The notes beneath the pieces were generated by a model. That model was given only the letters and a program-made list of their open reading frames with translations, searched no databases and was not told the origin of the DNA. Shown here piece after piece: positions 1 through 6,485 of a stretch of DNA of 6,857 nucleotides. The stretch comes from Peptostreptococcaceae bacterium (lineage in GTDB: Bacteria > Bacillota > Clostridia > Peptostreptococcales > Peptostreptococcaceae), in contig JAFOOW010000120.1 of the NCBI GenBank assembly GCA_017425305.1, forward strand, positions 1 to 6,857, read 5' to 3'. The translations under genes were made by a program, and so were the position numbers. Numbering within the stretch: position 1 is the stretch's first letter; every line of letters begins with the position of its first letter.

Positions 1-1673
1 AATAAACCAGATATCACACCATTCTCATCAACATCTATTCTCTCTGCTGCTGGAACTTTAGGTAATCCTGGCATCTTCATTATTTGACCAGTAAGTGCAA
101 CTATAAACCCTGCTCCTGCTGAAACATTTAATTCTCTTACTGTTATCTTAAATCCTGTTGGTCTACCAAGCTTAGTTTGATCATCAGTTAAAGAATATTG
201 AGTTTTAGCCATACATATAGGTAATTTATTAAATCCTAGTTTTTCTAGGTTCTCTATTTCTTTTCTTGCGTTCGGAGTAAAATCTACATCATCTGCTCCA
301 TATATTTTAGTAGCTATAGCTTTTATCTTTTCTTCTATAGATAAATCTTCATCATAGCAGAATTTAAAGTTATTTTCTTCTTCCTCTATTAATCTTAACA
401 CTTCTTTAGCTACTGAAATTCCACCTTCTCCACCTTTTGCCCAAACTTCTGAAAGTGCAACACTAACACCTAACTCTTTACACTTCTCTTCAACTAATTT
501 AAGCTCAGCTTCTGTGTCAAATGGGAATCTATTTATAGCAACAACTGCAGGTAAACCAAATACCTTAGTTATATTTTCAACATGCTTTAATAAGTTTGGA
601 ATTCCAGCTTCTAAAGCCTCTAAATTTTCTTCACTTAATTTATCTTTGCTAACTCCACCATTATATTTTAAGGCTCTTACAGTAGCAACTATTATAACTG
701 CATCAGGCTTTAAATCAGCCATTCTACATTTTATATCTAAGAATTTTTCTGCACCTAGGTCTGCTCCAAATCCTGCTTCTGTAACAACATAGTCAGCAAA
801 ATGCATAGCCATTTTAGTAGCTATAACTGAGTTACAGCCATGAGCTATATTAGCAAATGGACCACCATGAACAAATGCAGGTGTTCCTTCTAATGTTTGT
901 ACTAAATTAGGCTTTAAAGCATCTTTTAATAATGCCGCCATTGCTCCATTTGCATTTAATTGCTTAGCTGTAACAGGTTCTCCTGAATATGTATAAGCTA
1001 CTATTATGTTTCCTAATCTTTCTTTTAAATCTGCAATATCATTTGCTAAACAAAATACTGCCATTATCTCAGATGCAACTGTTATATCAAATCCATCTTC
1101 TCTAGGAACACCATGTGCTTTTCCGCCCAATCCATCAGTTATATTTCTTAACTGTCTGTCGTTCATATCTACACATCTTCTCCAAGTTATTCTTCTTGGG
1201 TCTATTCCTAATATGTTTCCTTGATGTATATGATTATCTAACATAGCTGCTAATAAGTTATTTGCAGCTCCTATAGCATGTAAATCTCCTGTGAAGTGTA
1301 GATTTATGTCTTCCATTGGTATAACCTGGGCATAACCTCCACCAGCAGCTCCTCCCTTTAAACCAAATACTGGTCCTAAAGACGGTTCTCTTAATGCAAC
1401 TAATGTATTCTTATTTAATCTAGATAACGCATCTGCAACTCCTATTGTAGTAGTTGTTTTTCCTTCACCTGCTGGAGTAGGATTTATAGCTGTAGTTAAT
1501 ATTAACTTAGCCTTCTTACCACCATTATCTCTTTTAATTAAATTATAATCTACTTTAGCTTTGTATCTTCCGTATAATTCTACTTCATCTTCTGTTAGCC
1601 CTAACTTTTTAGCTATATCTCTTATATCTTGTGCTTTGGCTTCTTGTGCTATTTCTATATCCGATTTAAACAT
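1..1673 (-). CDS. fhs: Formate--tetrahydrofolate ligase (10-formyl-THF synthetase), 3' end cut by window edge
   Basis: This enzyme joins formate to tetrahydrofolate with ATP, giving 10-formyl-THF in the cytoplasm. That product feeds purine synthesis and, in acetogenic clostridia, the methyl branch of the Wood-Ljungdahl pathway. My reverse-strand translation runs 557 codons without a stop. Visible are the ATP-binding loop [10 protein letters not shown] (residues 66-75), REPSLGP (about 95-101), the family signature [11 protein letters not shown] (about 104-114), DPRRITWRR (about 158-166) and the second signature [12 protein letters not shown] (329-340). The last readable residues are ISGL, and the two remaining bases (TT) would fit the GLF ending common in this family. 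Since family members are about 556-559 residues long, probably only one sense codon and the stop are missing. The ATG at 1673 is preceded by AGGAGG at 1681-1686 with a 7-base spacer. It has its own promoter (see 1710-1738). Downstream one-carbon genes may continue off the left edge, but that is inference. Confidence 0.97.
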   Translation of the reverse strand, partial: MFKSDIEIAQEAKAQDIRDIAKKLGLTEDEVELYGRYKAKVDYNLIKRDNGGKKAKLILTTAINPTPAGEGKTTTTIGVADALSRLNKNTLVALREPSLGPVFGLKGGAAGGGYAQVIPMEDINLHFTGDLHAIGAANNLLAAMLDNHIHQGNILGIDPRRITWRRCVDMNDRQLRNITDGLGGKAHGVPREDGFDITVASEIMAVFCLANDIADLKERLGNIIVAYTYSGEPVTAKQLNANGAMAALLKDALKPNLVQTLEGTPAFVHGGPFANIAHGCNSVIATKMAMHFADYVVTEAGFGADLGAEKFLDIKCRMADLKPDAVIIVATVRALKYNGGVSKDKLSEENLEALEAGIPNLLKHVENITKVFGLPAVVAINRFPFDTEAELKLVEEKCKELGVSVALSEVWAKGGEGGISVAKEVLRLIEEEENNFKFCYDEDLSIEEKIKAIATKIYGADDVDFTPNARKEIENLEKLGFNKLPICMAKTQYSLTDDQTKLGRPTGFKITVRELNVSAGAGFIVALTGQIMKMPGLPKVPAAERIDVDENGVISGL

Positions 1674-1680
1674 TAATTTA

Positions 1681-1686
1681 CCTCCT
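1681..1686 (-). promoter_or_regulatory. Ribosome binding site of fhs
   Basis: A perfect AGGAGG lies 7 bases before the ATG at 1673. It fixes the start codon and suggests strong translation. Confidence 0.9.
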
Positions 1687-1695
1687 ATTCACTTA

Positions 1696-1726
1696 TCCTA
1701 ATACTCATTATTATTACATATTAGGA
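1696..1726. repeat. Inverted repeat bracketing the fhs -10 element (possible operator)
   Basis: TCCTAATA (1696-1703) and TATTAGGA (1719-1726) are perfect 8-base inverted repeats separated by 15 bases. Their centres are 23 bases apart, roughly two helical turns. The predicted -10 hexamer (1710-1715) lies between them and the predicted transcription start falls in the proximal arm. This geometry suits a dimeric DNA-binding protein that blocks the promoter. The arms do not match any regulator site I recognise; I compared Rex, CcpA and CodY consensus sites. The repeat is seen directly; the operator role is inferred. Confidence 0.45.
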
Positions 1727-1738
1727 AATTTACATCAA
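1710..1738 (-). promoter_or_regulatory. Predicted vegetative (sigma-A type) promoter of fhs
   Basis: On the minus strand, TTGATG (1733-1738) matches the -35 consensus at 4 of 6 positions. After exactly 17 bases comes AATAAT (1710-1715), which matches the -10 consensus at 5 of 6 and is preceded by TGT, an extended -10 element. Transcription would start near 1703, giving a leader of about 30 bases. That is too short for a riboswitch. The -10 element sits inside the inverted repeat at 1696-1726, which suggests repressor control. This is a prediction from sequence only. Confidence 0.6.
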
Positions 1739-1872
1739 TTTGTTTTTATTTTTAAAAATTTATTCTGGAGGCTTTAATTATTAAGTATAAATAATATTTT
1801 TCATAATCTTCTAACTAGACCCGTAGATTTATAACATTATTTAATATTATATTTTTTCTATATAATTGTGAT

Positions 1873-2106
1873 TTATATATTATCAATATATTTACTTCTA
1901 ATTAAGTCTCTCCAGTATTTTATTGAATATTTTATTGTGCTTATGTATTCTATTTTATTTTCATCATTTATAAATTTAATATCACTTAAGTTTATTATCT
2001 TTATAATATCTATATTTATTGACTTTGGCTCAACTCTATATTCATTATATAGTTTTTGTGATTTCATTAATATATTTTCCAAATTATGAATTAATTTACT
2101 ATACAT
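1873..2106 (-). CDS. Small hypothetical protein (77 aa) downstream of ptb
   Basis: I do not recognise this protein. It is hydrophilic and rich in Ile, Lys, Asn and Asp, with no signal peptide, membrane segment or cysteine motif. It contains one Trp (KYWRDLI near the C-terminus), and its first 25 residues (MYSKLIHNLENILMKSQK onward) could form an amphipathic helix. It lies 27 bases after the ptb stop codon on the same strand with no terminator between, so it would share the ptb transcript. The start is weakly supported: only GGGG (2117-2120), 10 bases before the ATG, resembles a Shine-Dalgarno sequence. The antisense frame across the same bases is very hydrophobic, starts at GTG and has no ribosome binding site, so the minus-strand reading is the better one. 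It may be a genuine narrow-range gene or a chance frame in AT-rich DNA. Confidence 0.5.
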   Translation of the reverse strand: MYSKLIHNLENILMKSQKLYNEYRVEPKSINIDIIKIINLSDIKFINDENKIEYISTIKYSIKYWRDLIRSKYIDNI

Positions 2107-2133
2107 ATTTTATATACCCCATTTTCAAAATTT

Positions 2134-3039
2134 TTAACTCTTAGAAATTAACGCTCCATATGCTATAGAGTATAATTTAGATTCATGACTATCTGCTCTA
2201 GATACTAATACTATAGGAGCCTTAGCTCCCATAACTACACCTGCTGATTTAGCTTTTGCCATATATGTTAATGTTTTTCCTATCCCATTTCCTACTTCTA
2301 TTGTAGGAACTAATATTACATCTACTTCTCCTGATACCTTACTGTTAAATCCTTTTATTTGAGCTGCTTCTTTAGATACTACCAAATCGAAAGCCAATGG
2401 ACCTTCAAGTATTACATTTTCTCCAAATATTCCTTTTTCACAATCTTCTTGTAATGCTCTTGCATCTACAGTTGCTTGCATTTTTATATCTACTTTTTCC
2501 TTAGCTGCTAATGCTGCTATTTTTACTTCCTCTGCTCCTAAAGCCTTACACGCTTTTATAGCATTATTTACTATTTGTTTTTTCTGCTCATAATTAGGAC
2601 TTATATTCATTCCACCATCAGTTAGTATTAATAGCTTATGATACTCTGGTAATTCATATATCATCACATGACTTAATAAACTATCTGTTCTTAATCCATA
2701 TTCTTTATTTAATACACTCTTTAATAATATAGATGTGTCTAATATCCCTTTCATTATAAAGTCTGCTTTTTTATTACTTACTAATTTCACAGATATTTCT
2801 GCTGCTTCTTCATAACTATCAGCATTTATTAATTCTATATTTTCTAAGCTAAATTTAAGTTGTTTGGCAATTTCTTTTATCTTATTTATATCTCCTACTA
2901 AAATAGGTTCTATTATATTCATTATTGTAGCATCTAAAACTGCATGTAAAACTTCTTTATCTTGAGCTGCAGCTACTACTAACTTTATCTTTTCACTTAT
3001 TTTTAGATTATTAATTATATCTTCTAACTTTTTTAACAA
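2134..3039 (-). CDS. ptb: Phosphate butyryltransferase (phosphate acyltransferase family)
   Basis: The family catalyses reversible transfer of the acyl group between CoA and phosphate (butyryl-CoA + Pi to butyryl phosphate + CoA). Butyrate kinase then makes ATP. The 301 residues match the usual length of about 300. Family stretches include ADFIMKGILDTSILLKSVL (about 92-110), LTDGGMNISP (139-148), EGPLAFDLVVSKEAA (about 212-226), the VPTIEVGNGIGKTL region (244-257) and the C-terminal GAKAPIVLVSRADS (271-284). The start codon is TTG. It is chosen because AAAGGGGG (3047-3054) stands 7 bases upstream and the next in-frame Met is only at residue 40. No butyrate kinase gene lies next to it, although ptb and buk are often adjacent. 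Substrate could be butyryl, branched-chain acyl or another short acyl-CoA; sequence alone does not settle this. It is transcribed separately from the TPR gene, which ends at a strong hairpin. Confidence 0.92.
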   Translation of the reverse strand: MLKKLEDIINNLKISEKIKLVVAAAQDKEVLHAVLDATIMNIIEPILVGDINKIKEIAKQLKFSLENIELINADSYEEAAEISVKLVSNKKADFIMKGILDTSILLKSVLNKEYGLRTDSLLSHVMIYELPEYHKLLILTDGGMNISPNYEQKKQIVNNAIKACKALGAEEVKIAALAAKEKVDIKMQATVDARALQEDCEKGIFGENVILEGPLAFDLVVSKEAAQIKGFNSKVSGEVDVILVPTIEVGNGIGKTLTYMAKAKSAGVVMGAKAPIVLVSRADSHESKLYSIAYGALISKS

Positions 3040-3046
3040 GTTAAAT

Positions 3047-3054
3047 CCCCCTTT
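3047..3054 (-). promoter_or_regulatory. Ribosome binding site deciding the TTG start of ptb
   Basis: On the minus strand, AAAGGGGG followed by a 7-base spacer leads to TTG at 3039-3037. No ATG or GTG in the right frame lies at a similar distance, so this site is the main support for the non-ATG start. Confidence 0.75.
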
Positions 3055-3153
3055 GTAACTCCATCAATATATTTAGTTAATTTAACATATTTATATTTTA
3101 TCCTTTTATTTAAATACTCTTTATATTTTCATAAAACTACTTTTAAATACAGT

Positions 3154-3185
3154 AAAAGCTATAAGAAAAATTTCTTATAGCTTTT
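3154..3185 (-). terminator. Intrinsic terminator hairpin of the radical SAM/TPR operon
   Basis: AAAAGCTATAAGAAA (3154-3168) and TTTCTTATAGCTTTT (3171-3185) are perfect 15-base inverted repeats; in RNA about 13-14 pairs with a small loop would form. The hairpin begins 12 bases after the TPR stop codon. On the minus strand the descending arm ends in CTTTT followed by ACTGTATTT, a short, broken U tract. On the plus strand the tract is CTTTTGTTGTGTT, so it could also act in reverse, although no plus-strand gene leads into it. It separates the operon from ptb. Confidence 0.75.
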
Positions 3186-3196
3186 GTTGTGTTATC

Positions 3197-4342
3197 TTAT
3201 CTATATTTATCTAATTCTCTTAAGCATGCTATTGTTACTTCATCTTGTGGGTCTAGTTCATATGCTCTTTCCACATAGTAGATTGCATTATCTAAATCTC
3301 CATCATTTAAGTAAGCCATACCTAAGTTACATAATATTTCTGGGTCTTCTTTCTTTAATTTAGCTGCTTTTTCAAAGTATTCTATAGCTGCTTTCATATT
3401 GTAGCTTGATGCTTCACAAAGACCTAGTTCAACTAATGTATCTACTTGATTAGGCTTTATTATTAATATCTTTTCAAAATACTTTTGAGCTTGCCCTATA
3501 TCATTCATATTTCTATAAGCTAAACCTATCATGAATAATAAGTTCCACCAATCACCATGTTCATCAGCTAAAGGTAGTAGTTTTTCTAAACCTTCTTCAT
3601 TTCTTCCTTGGAATACTAAATTATATCCTTCTTCATATTGAACTTTAAAGTCCATCTTTCCTATTATATCTTGTATCTCTGCTATTAAGTCTTCTGGTAA
3701 TCCTAGCTTTATAGCTTCTTCCCATGTAACCTTACTCTTTACATATTGACTTTGGTTATAGTAGTGATATCCTAGGTGATAGTATGCTAAAGCAAAGTTT
3801 TCATCTATATCTATTACTTTTTGAAGAGCATCTACTGCATCTAATAAGAATGCTGTCATTGCTTCTTCTTCTCCATCTTTTTGATTTTGTTTAGCTAGTT
3901 CTTGACTAACTATAGCAAAGTGGTATAGTGCATTTATATCATCTGGGTATAATGTTACACTAGCTTTTAAATATATAAATGAATCAGTATATTCTCCAGC
4001 TTCAAAATATTTTCTCCCCATGTATCCCATATATGATTTTAAATCTAAGTCTAAATTTGATTCTATTGCCTTTAAGAATTTTTTATACTCATCATTATAC
4101 TTAAACTTACTATCTATACCTATTATATAAATCATTGCATCAGTTATAGACATTGAGCTTAATCCATTTTGAGCAGTATTTTCTTTTATACCTTTAACTA
4201 AAACATCATTTTTTATAGGAACATCTAATCCTTCACTTGGGAAGTTGTATCCTTTTAAATTGAATTCAGCATTATCTTTTATTCTTAAAAAAGCTAGTTC
4301 TTCAGCTTTTCTTAATACATGTTTCTCACTTCTAAACTTCAT
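3197..4342 (-). CDS. Tetratricopeptide repeat (TPR) protein
   Basis: This 381-residue protein is probably a cytoplasmic scaffold: no signal peptide or membrane segment is visible. Residues 1-100 form a distinct, mostly hydrophilic N-terminal region I do not recognise. From about 103 onward there are helical repeats with the TPR pattern (Gly/Ala at position 8, Tyr/Phe at 11, Ala at 20, Pro near 32). Units lie near 103-135, 136-180, 181-214, 231-263, 265-298, 299-332 and 333-366; the last three are the most canonical, for example GLAYRNMNDIGQAQKYFEKI. The family binds proteins or peptides and has no catalytic activity of its own. The ATG at 4342 follows a strong AGGAGG. Only nine bases separate it from the stop of the radical SAM gene, so the two are co-transcribed and probably translationally coupled. 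A role as partner or substrate-presenting factor for that enzyme is inference from context. Confidence 0.9.
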   Translation of the reverse strand: MKFRSEKHVLRKAEELAFLRIKDNAEFNLKGYNFPSEGLDVPIKNDVLVKGIKENTAQNGLSSMSITDAMIYIIGIDSKFKYNDEYKKFLKAIESNLDLDLKSYMGYMGRKYFEAGEYTDSFIYLKASVTLYPDDINALYHFAIVSQELAKQNQKDGEEEAMTAFLLDAVDALQKVIDIDENFALAYYHLGYHYYNQSQYVKSKVTWEEAIKLGLPEDLIAEIQDIIGKMDFKVQYEEGYNLVFQGRNEEGLEKLLPLADEHGDWWNLLFMIGLAYRNMNDIGQAQKYFEKILIIKPNQVDTLVELGLCEASSYNMKAAIEYFEKAAKLKKEDPEILCNLGMAYLNDGDLDNAIYYVERAYELDPQDEVTIACLRELDKYR

Positions 4343-4347
4343 TTTTA

Positions 4348-4353
4348 CCTCCT
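4348..4353 (-). promoter_or_regulatory. Ribosome binding site of the TPR gene, overlapping the upstream stop codon
   Basis: AGGAGG stands 5 bases before the ATG at 4342. The radical SAM gene ends in TAG at 4354-4352, so the stop supplies the first A and G of the site (TAGGAGG). Ribosomes ending the first gene are thus placed at the start of the second. Confidence 0.85.
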
Positions 4354-6112
4354 ATATACTTACAGTATATGATTTAGATTTTTCAAATACTTTTTTATCA
4401 TCATATACAAATAGTATTACACATTCATTTTCTTCTAAGTTCATAGTTATATCTTCTTTTAATTTTAATATATCAAACTTAAACACTTCAAAATGAACAT
4501 ATTTTATAATTTGCTTAGCTGGAGTATTCTCAAATCTTGGTATATACTTAGATATATTATAATTATCTTGTAAGAATATATGACATCTGTTTTTGAAATC
4601 TTCTATATCTATTTTATTCATAAAGCTTGGAACATTAGATGTCTTACCTAATGATATATAATCATATTTAAGTATTTCTTTAAATAATTCTATGTTTGTA
4701 TTTACCTTTTCTACGTAGAAATCTAATAATATTTTATATAATTGATTTTTACCTTGAGATGCATCAAAATATCCATTTTCATCAAAGTAAGTAGCAAAAT
4801 CTTCAAAGAACTTAAATGGACTTTGTTTATAATAGTTTTGTATTATATATTTCATAGATAAAACAAAGTTTTTAGAGTTATAGTACTTCTCTAATATTTC
4901 TTCAATATCTTTTAATTTTATAATTTCATCATAGCTTATATATTTATTATATAAGATTTCATATGGCGGATAATCTTTATATCTATATTCATGCTTATCT
5001 GCTTCATTTCTAACACCTGTACCCTTTATCATTTTTAGGAATCCTAATTGTAAATGTTCTATTCCTAAGTTGAATACATCATTGAAAGATTTTTCAAAGC
5101 TTTTGTAGTCCTCATATGGTAATCCTGCTATTAGATCTAAATGTTGATGTATATTTCTAAAAGTAGCTATTTTTTGAACTACGTAAGAAAGCTTTTTAAA
5201 GTCATCTCTTCTTCCAACAGCTTCTAATACTTTATCATTAGTAGATTGTACACCTATTTCAAATTGGAATAGCCCTTCTTTACATTTAGATAAGAAATCT
5301 AACATATCATCTGTAAGTAAGTGAGCTGTAACTTCAAAATGATAAGTTGTATAGTCATTGTCATTTTCCATAAGGAATTGCATTATTTCCATTGCAAACT
5401 TTTTATTTGCATTAAATGTTCTATCTATAAACTTTATTTGTGATACTCTCGCATCTATTAATGCTTTTAAGTCTTTTTTAACTCTATCTATACTGAAATA
5501 TCTTAATCCTTGTATTGTAGATGATAAGCAATATTGACAGTTAAAAGGACAACCTCTAGAAGTTTCATAATATACTATTCTATTTTCATATTCTGACTTA
5601 TCTATATTTTCATATGGACTAGGTATCAAATCTAAGTTTTGTAAAAGTTCCATAGGTTTATTTTTTATAACTTTTCCATTTTCTCTATATACAAGACCTT
5701 TAACCTCTTCTATATTAATTTCACCTTTAAGGTATTTTACAAAATCCTTAAATACAAGCTCACCTTCACCATATAATATATAATCTACGAAATCATGTGT
5801 ATTCATAGAGTTTTCACTATCATAAGTTACTTCAGGACCACCTAAAGCTATTTTTACATTAGGATTTATTTTCTTTAAGTTATGACATAGCTTAACTATA
5901 TCATTTACATTCCATATATATGTAGAGAATAAAATTACATCATAATTATTTTTATTTATGTCTTTTAATATATAATCTAACTCATTATTTATAGTGTATT
6001 CTCTAATATCTACTTCTATATCATTAATATCTTTTACAAAATGTTTTAAATATCTTATTGCTAAATTTGTGTGTATAAACTTTGAGTTTAATGTTGTTAA
6101 AAGAATTTTCAT
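4352..6112 (-). CDS. Cobalamin-binding-domain radical SAM protein with C-terminal DUF4080
   Basis: This 586-residue protein is a radical SAM enzyme of unknown reaction. Residues 1-140 form a Rossmann-like B12-binding domain: the start MKILLTTLNSKFIHTNLAIRYL, the GGPEVTYDSE turn (91-100) and YGEGE (114-118) are typical of class B enzymes. The DxHxxG motif of base-off cobalamin proteins is not seen, as is usual in this class. The iron-sulfur cluster motif CxxxCxxC is intact (Cys188, Cys192, Cys195, in SRGCPFNCQYC). FEIGVQS (284-290) and DLIAGLPYED (326-335) are typical core-barrel elements. Residues about 365-586 match the DUF4080 tail by position and character, an assignment made from memory. 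The ATG follows AGAGG with an 8-base spacer. It is first in an operon with the TPR gene. Substrate is unknown; methyl transfer or another cobalamin-assisted radical reaction is possible. Confidence 0.93.
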   Translation of the reverse strand: MKILLTTLNSKFIHTNLAIRYLKHFVKDINDIEVDIREYTINNELDYILKDINKNNYDVILFSTYIWNVNDIVKLCHNLKKINPNVKIALGGPEVTYDSENSMNTHDFVDYILYGEGELVFKDFVKYLKGEINIEEVKGLVYRENGKVIKNKPMELLQNLDLIPSPYENIDKSEYENRIVYYETSRGCPFNCQYCLSSTIQGLRYFSIDRVKKDLKALIDARVSQIKFIDRTFNANKKFAMEIMQFLMENDNDYTTYHFEVTAHLLTDDMLDFLSKCKEGLFQFEIGVQSTNDKVLEAVGRRDDFKKLSYVVQKIATFRNIHQHLDLIAGLPYEDYKSFEKSFNDVFNLGIEHLQLGFLKMIKGTGVRNEADKHEYRYKDYPPYEILYNKYISYDEIIKLKDIEEILEKYYNSKNFVLSMKYIIQNYYKQSPFKFFEDFATYFDENGYFDASQGKNQLYKILLDFYVEKVNTNIELFKEILKYDYISLGKTSNVPSFMNKIDIEDFKNRCHIFLQDNYNISKYIPRFENTPAKQIIKYVHFEVFKFDILKLKEDITMNLEENECVILFVYDDKKVFEKSKSYTVSI

Positions 6113-6118
6113 TTATTT

Positions 6119-6139
6119 CACCTCTTTTTTCTTTTTTTT
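6119..6139 (-). promoter_or_regulatory. Purine-rich leader and ribosome binding site of the radical SAM gene
   Basis: On the minus strand a 19-base run made only of A and G (6121-6139) ends in AGAGG, 8 bases before the ATG at 6112. The GAGGTG core (6119-6124) is the likely Shine-Dalgarno sequence. The A-rich run before it would keep the leader unstructured and may help ribosome loading. Confidence 0.65.
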
Positions 6140-6168
6140 GACTATTTGCTTAAATTTTTTGATAAAAT
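6138..6168 (+). promoter_or_regulatory. Candidate promoter of the 66-codon gene
   Basis: TTGACT (6138-6143) is a good -35 element. TAAAAT (6163-6168), preceded by TGA as an extended -10, lies 19 bases later, which is longer than the ideal 17. An alternative -10 is the perfect TATAAT at 6189-6194, whose 17-base-upstream hexamer (AATATG) is poor. In so AT-rich a stretch chance matches are common. Confidence 0.3.
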
Positions 6169-6272
6169 ATGATTTAGAATGTTAAATTTATAATATTTAG
6201 TAAAAAAAGAAGGTTTTTATATATTTTTGTAGAATTAACTACTATTATGATTTATTTAATACCACACACGAA

Positions 6273-6276
6273 AGGA
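6273..6276 (+). promoter_or_regulatory. Ribosome binding site of the 66-codon gene
   Basis: AGGA, within AAAGGAAG, lies 8 bases before the ATG at 6285. Confidence 0.7.
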
Positions 6277-6284
6277 AGTTTTGT

Positions 6285-6485
6285 ATGAAATTATTCGACA
6301 ACGTATCTATTGACTCATTATCAAAAAGAGATTTATTGCTTATTATAAAAGCATTGGAATATACTTATGAAAATACTAATTTAGAAGACTTTATAGACCT
6401 TAGAAATAGTCTTATAAAGGAACTTTGTTTCTTAACAAATACTGAGGAAAATGTATTCGTTGAGTATCTTGAGTCAGAAGACTAA
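6285..6485 (+). CDS. Small acidic hypothetical protein (66 aa)
   Basis: I do not recognise this family. The protein is acidic and probably all-helical: residues about 10-30 (SLSKRDLLLIIKALEYTYE) and 33-50 (LEDFIDLRNSLIKELCFL) form two amphipathic helices, followed by an acidic tail ending LESED. There is one cysteine (residue 48), and no signal peptide, membrane segment or DNA-binding motif. The ATG is supported by AAAGGA with an 8-base spacer. It is the only plus-strand gene I accept here, and it is divergent from the radical SAM operon. Its TAA stop (6483-6485) overlaps the TAG stop of the converging gene. Clean start signals, codon use like its neighbours and a good amphipathic pattern make it a likely real gene. 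The role is unknown. Confidence 0.75.
   Translation: MKLFDNVSIDSLSKRDLLLIIKALEYTYENTNLEDFIDLRNSLIKELCFLTNTEENVFVEYLESED

Larger units (their letters stand above)
1674..1872. other. Intergenic region between fhs and the 77-codon ORF
   Basis: This 199-base gap holds the fhs ribosome binding site, the predicted promoter and the inverted repeat in its left part. The remainder (about 1740-1872) is AT-rich with no coding frame I trust. It contains only weak, nearly all-AT stem candidates and no convincing terminator for the gene to its right. Transcription from the ptb side could therefore read through into fhs. Confidence 0.6.
6113..6284. other. Divergent intergenic region
   Basis: This 172-base, strongly AT-rich gap must carry promoters for both the radical SAM operon (leftward) and the 66-codon gene (rightward). 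I find a candidate for the rightward gene (6138-6168) and a perfect TATAAT at 6189-6194 without a good -35. I find no convincing leftward -35/-10 pair. No riboswitch or RNA gene is recognisable. Confidence 0.6.

Noticed and set aside
514..1224. Plus-strand open frames of 92 and 72 codons
   Set aside because: They lie inside fhs on the opposite strand, have no ribosome binding site, and the fhs reading is conserved and continuous.
1674..1740. Possible tetrahydrofolate riboswitch before fhs
   Set aside because: The predicted leader is only about 30 bases and none of the conserved G-rich elements are present.
1830..1859. Stem followed by TTTTTTCT on the plus strand, resembling a terminator
   Set aside because: The stem is all A-T with a C-A mismatch on this strand and there is no plus-strand gene upstream. 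On the minus strand it pairs slightly better but lacks a U tract.
1868..2089. Plus-strand 73-codon frame encoding a very hydrophobic peptide
   Set aside because: It starts at GTG without a Shine-Dalgarno sequence. Its hydrophobicity is what one expects from the complement of an AT-rich, Lys/Asn-rich gene.
2120..2134. CodY-like sequence near the ptb stop codon
   Set aside because: About four mismatches to the 15-base consensus and a position at the 3' end of a gene make it uninformative.
3084..3094. Short palindrome of the form GTTAA-N-TTAAC upstream of ptb, considered as a Rex redox-sensor site
   Set aside because: The half-sites lack the spacing of the known Rex operator, and short palindromes are frequent in AT-rich DNA.
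4245..4496. Plus-strand 83-codon frame across the radical SAM/TPR junction
   Set aside because: It is antisense to two well supported genes, with no start signals and no recognisable family.
5994..6185. Plus-strand 63-codon frame at the radical SAM 5' end
   Set aside because: It overlaps the N-terminus of a clear B12-binding domain on the other strand, and runs of Phe come from the T-rich leader complement.
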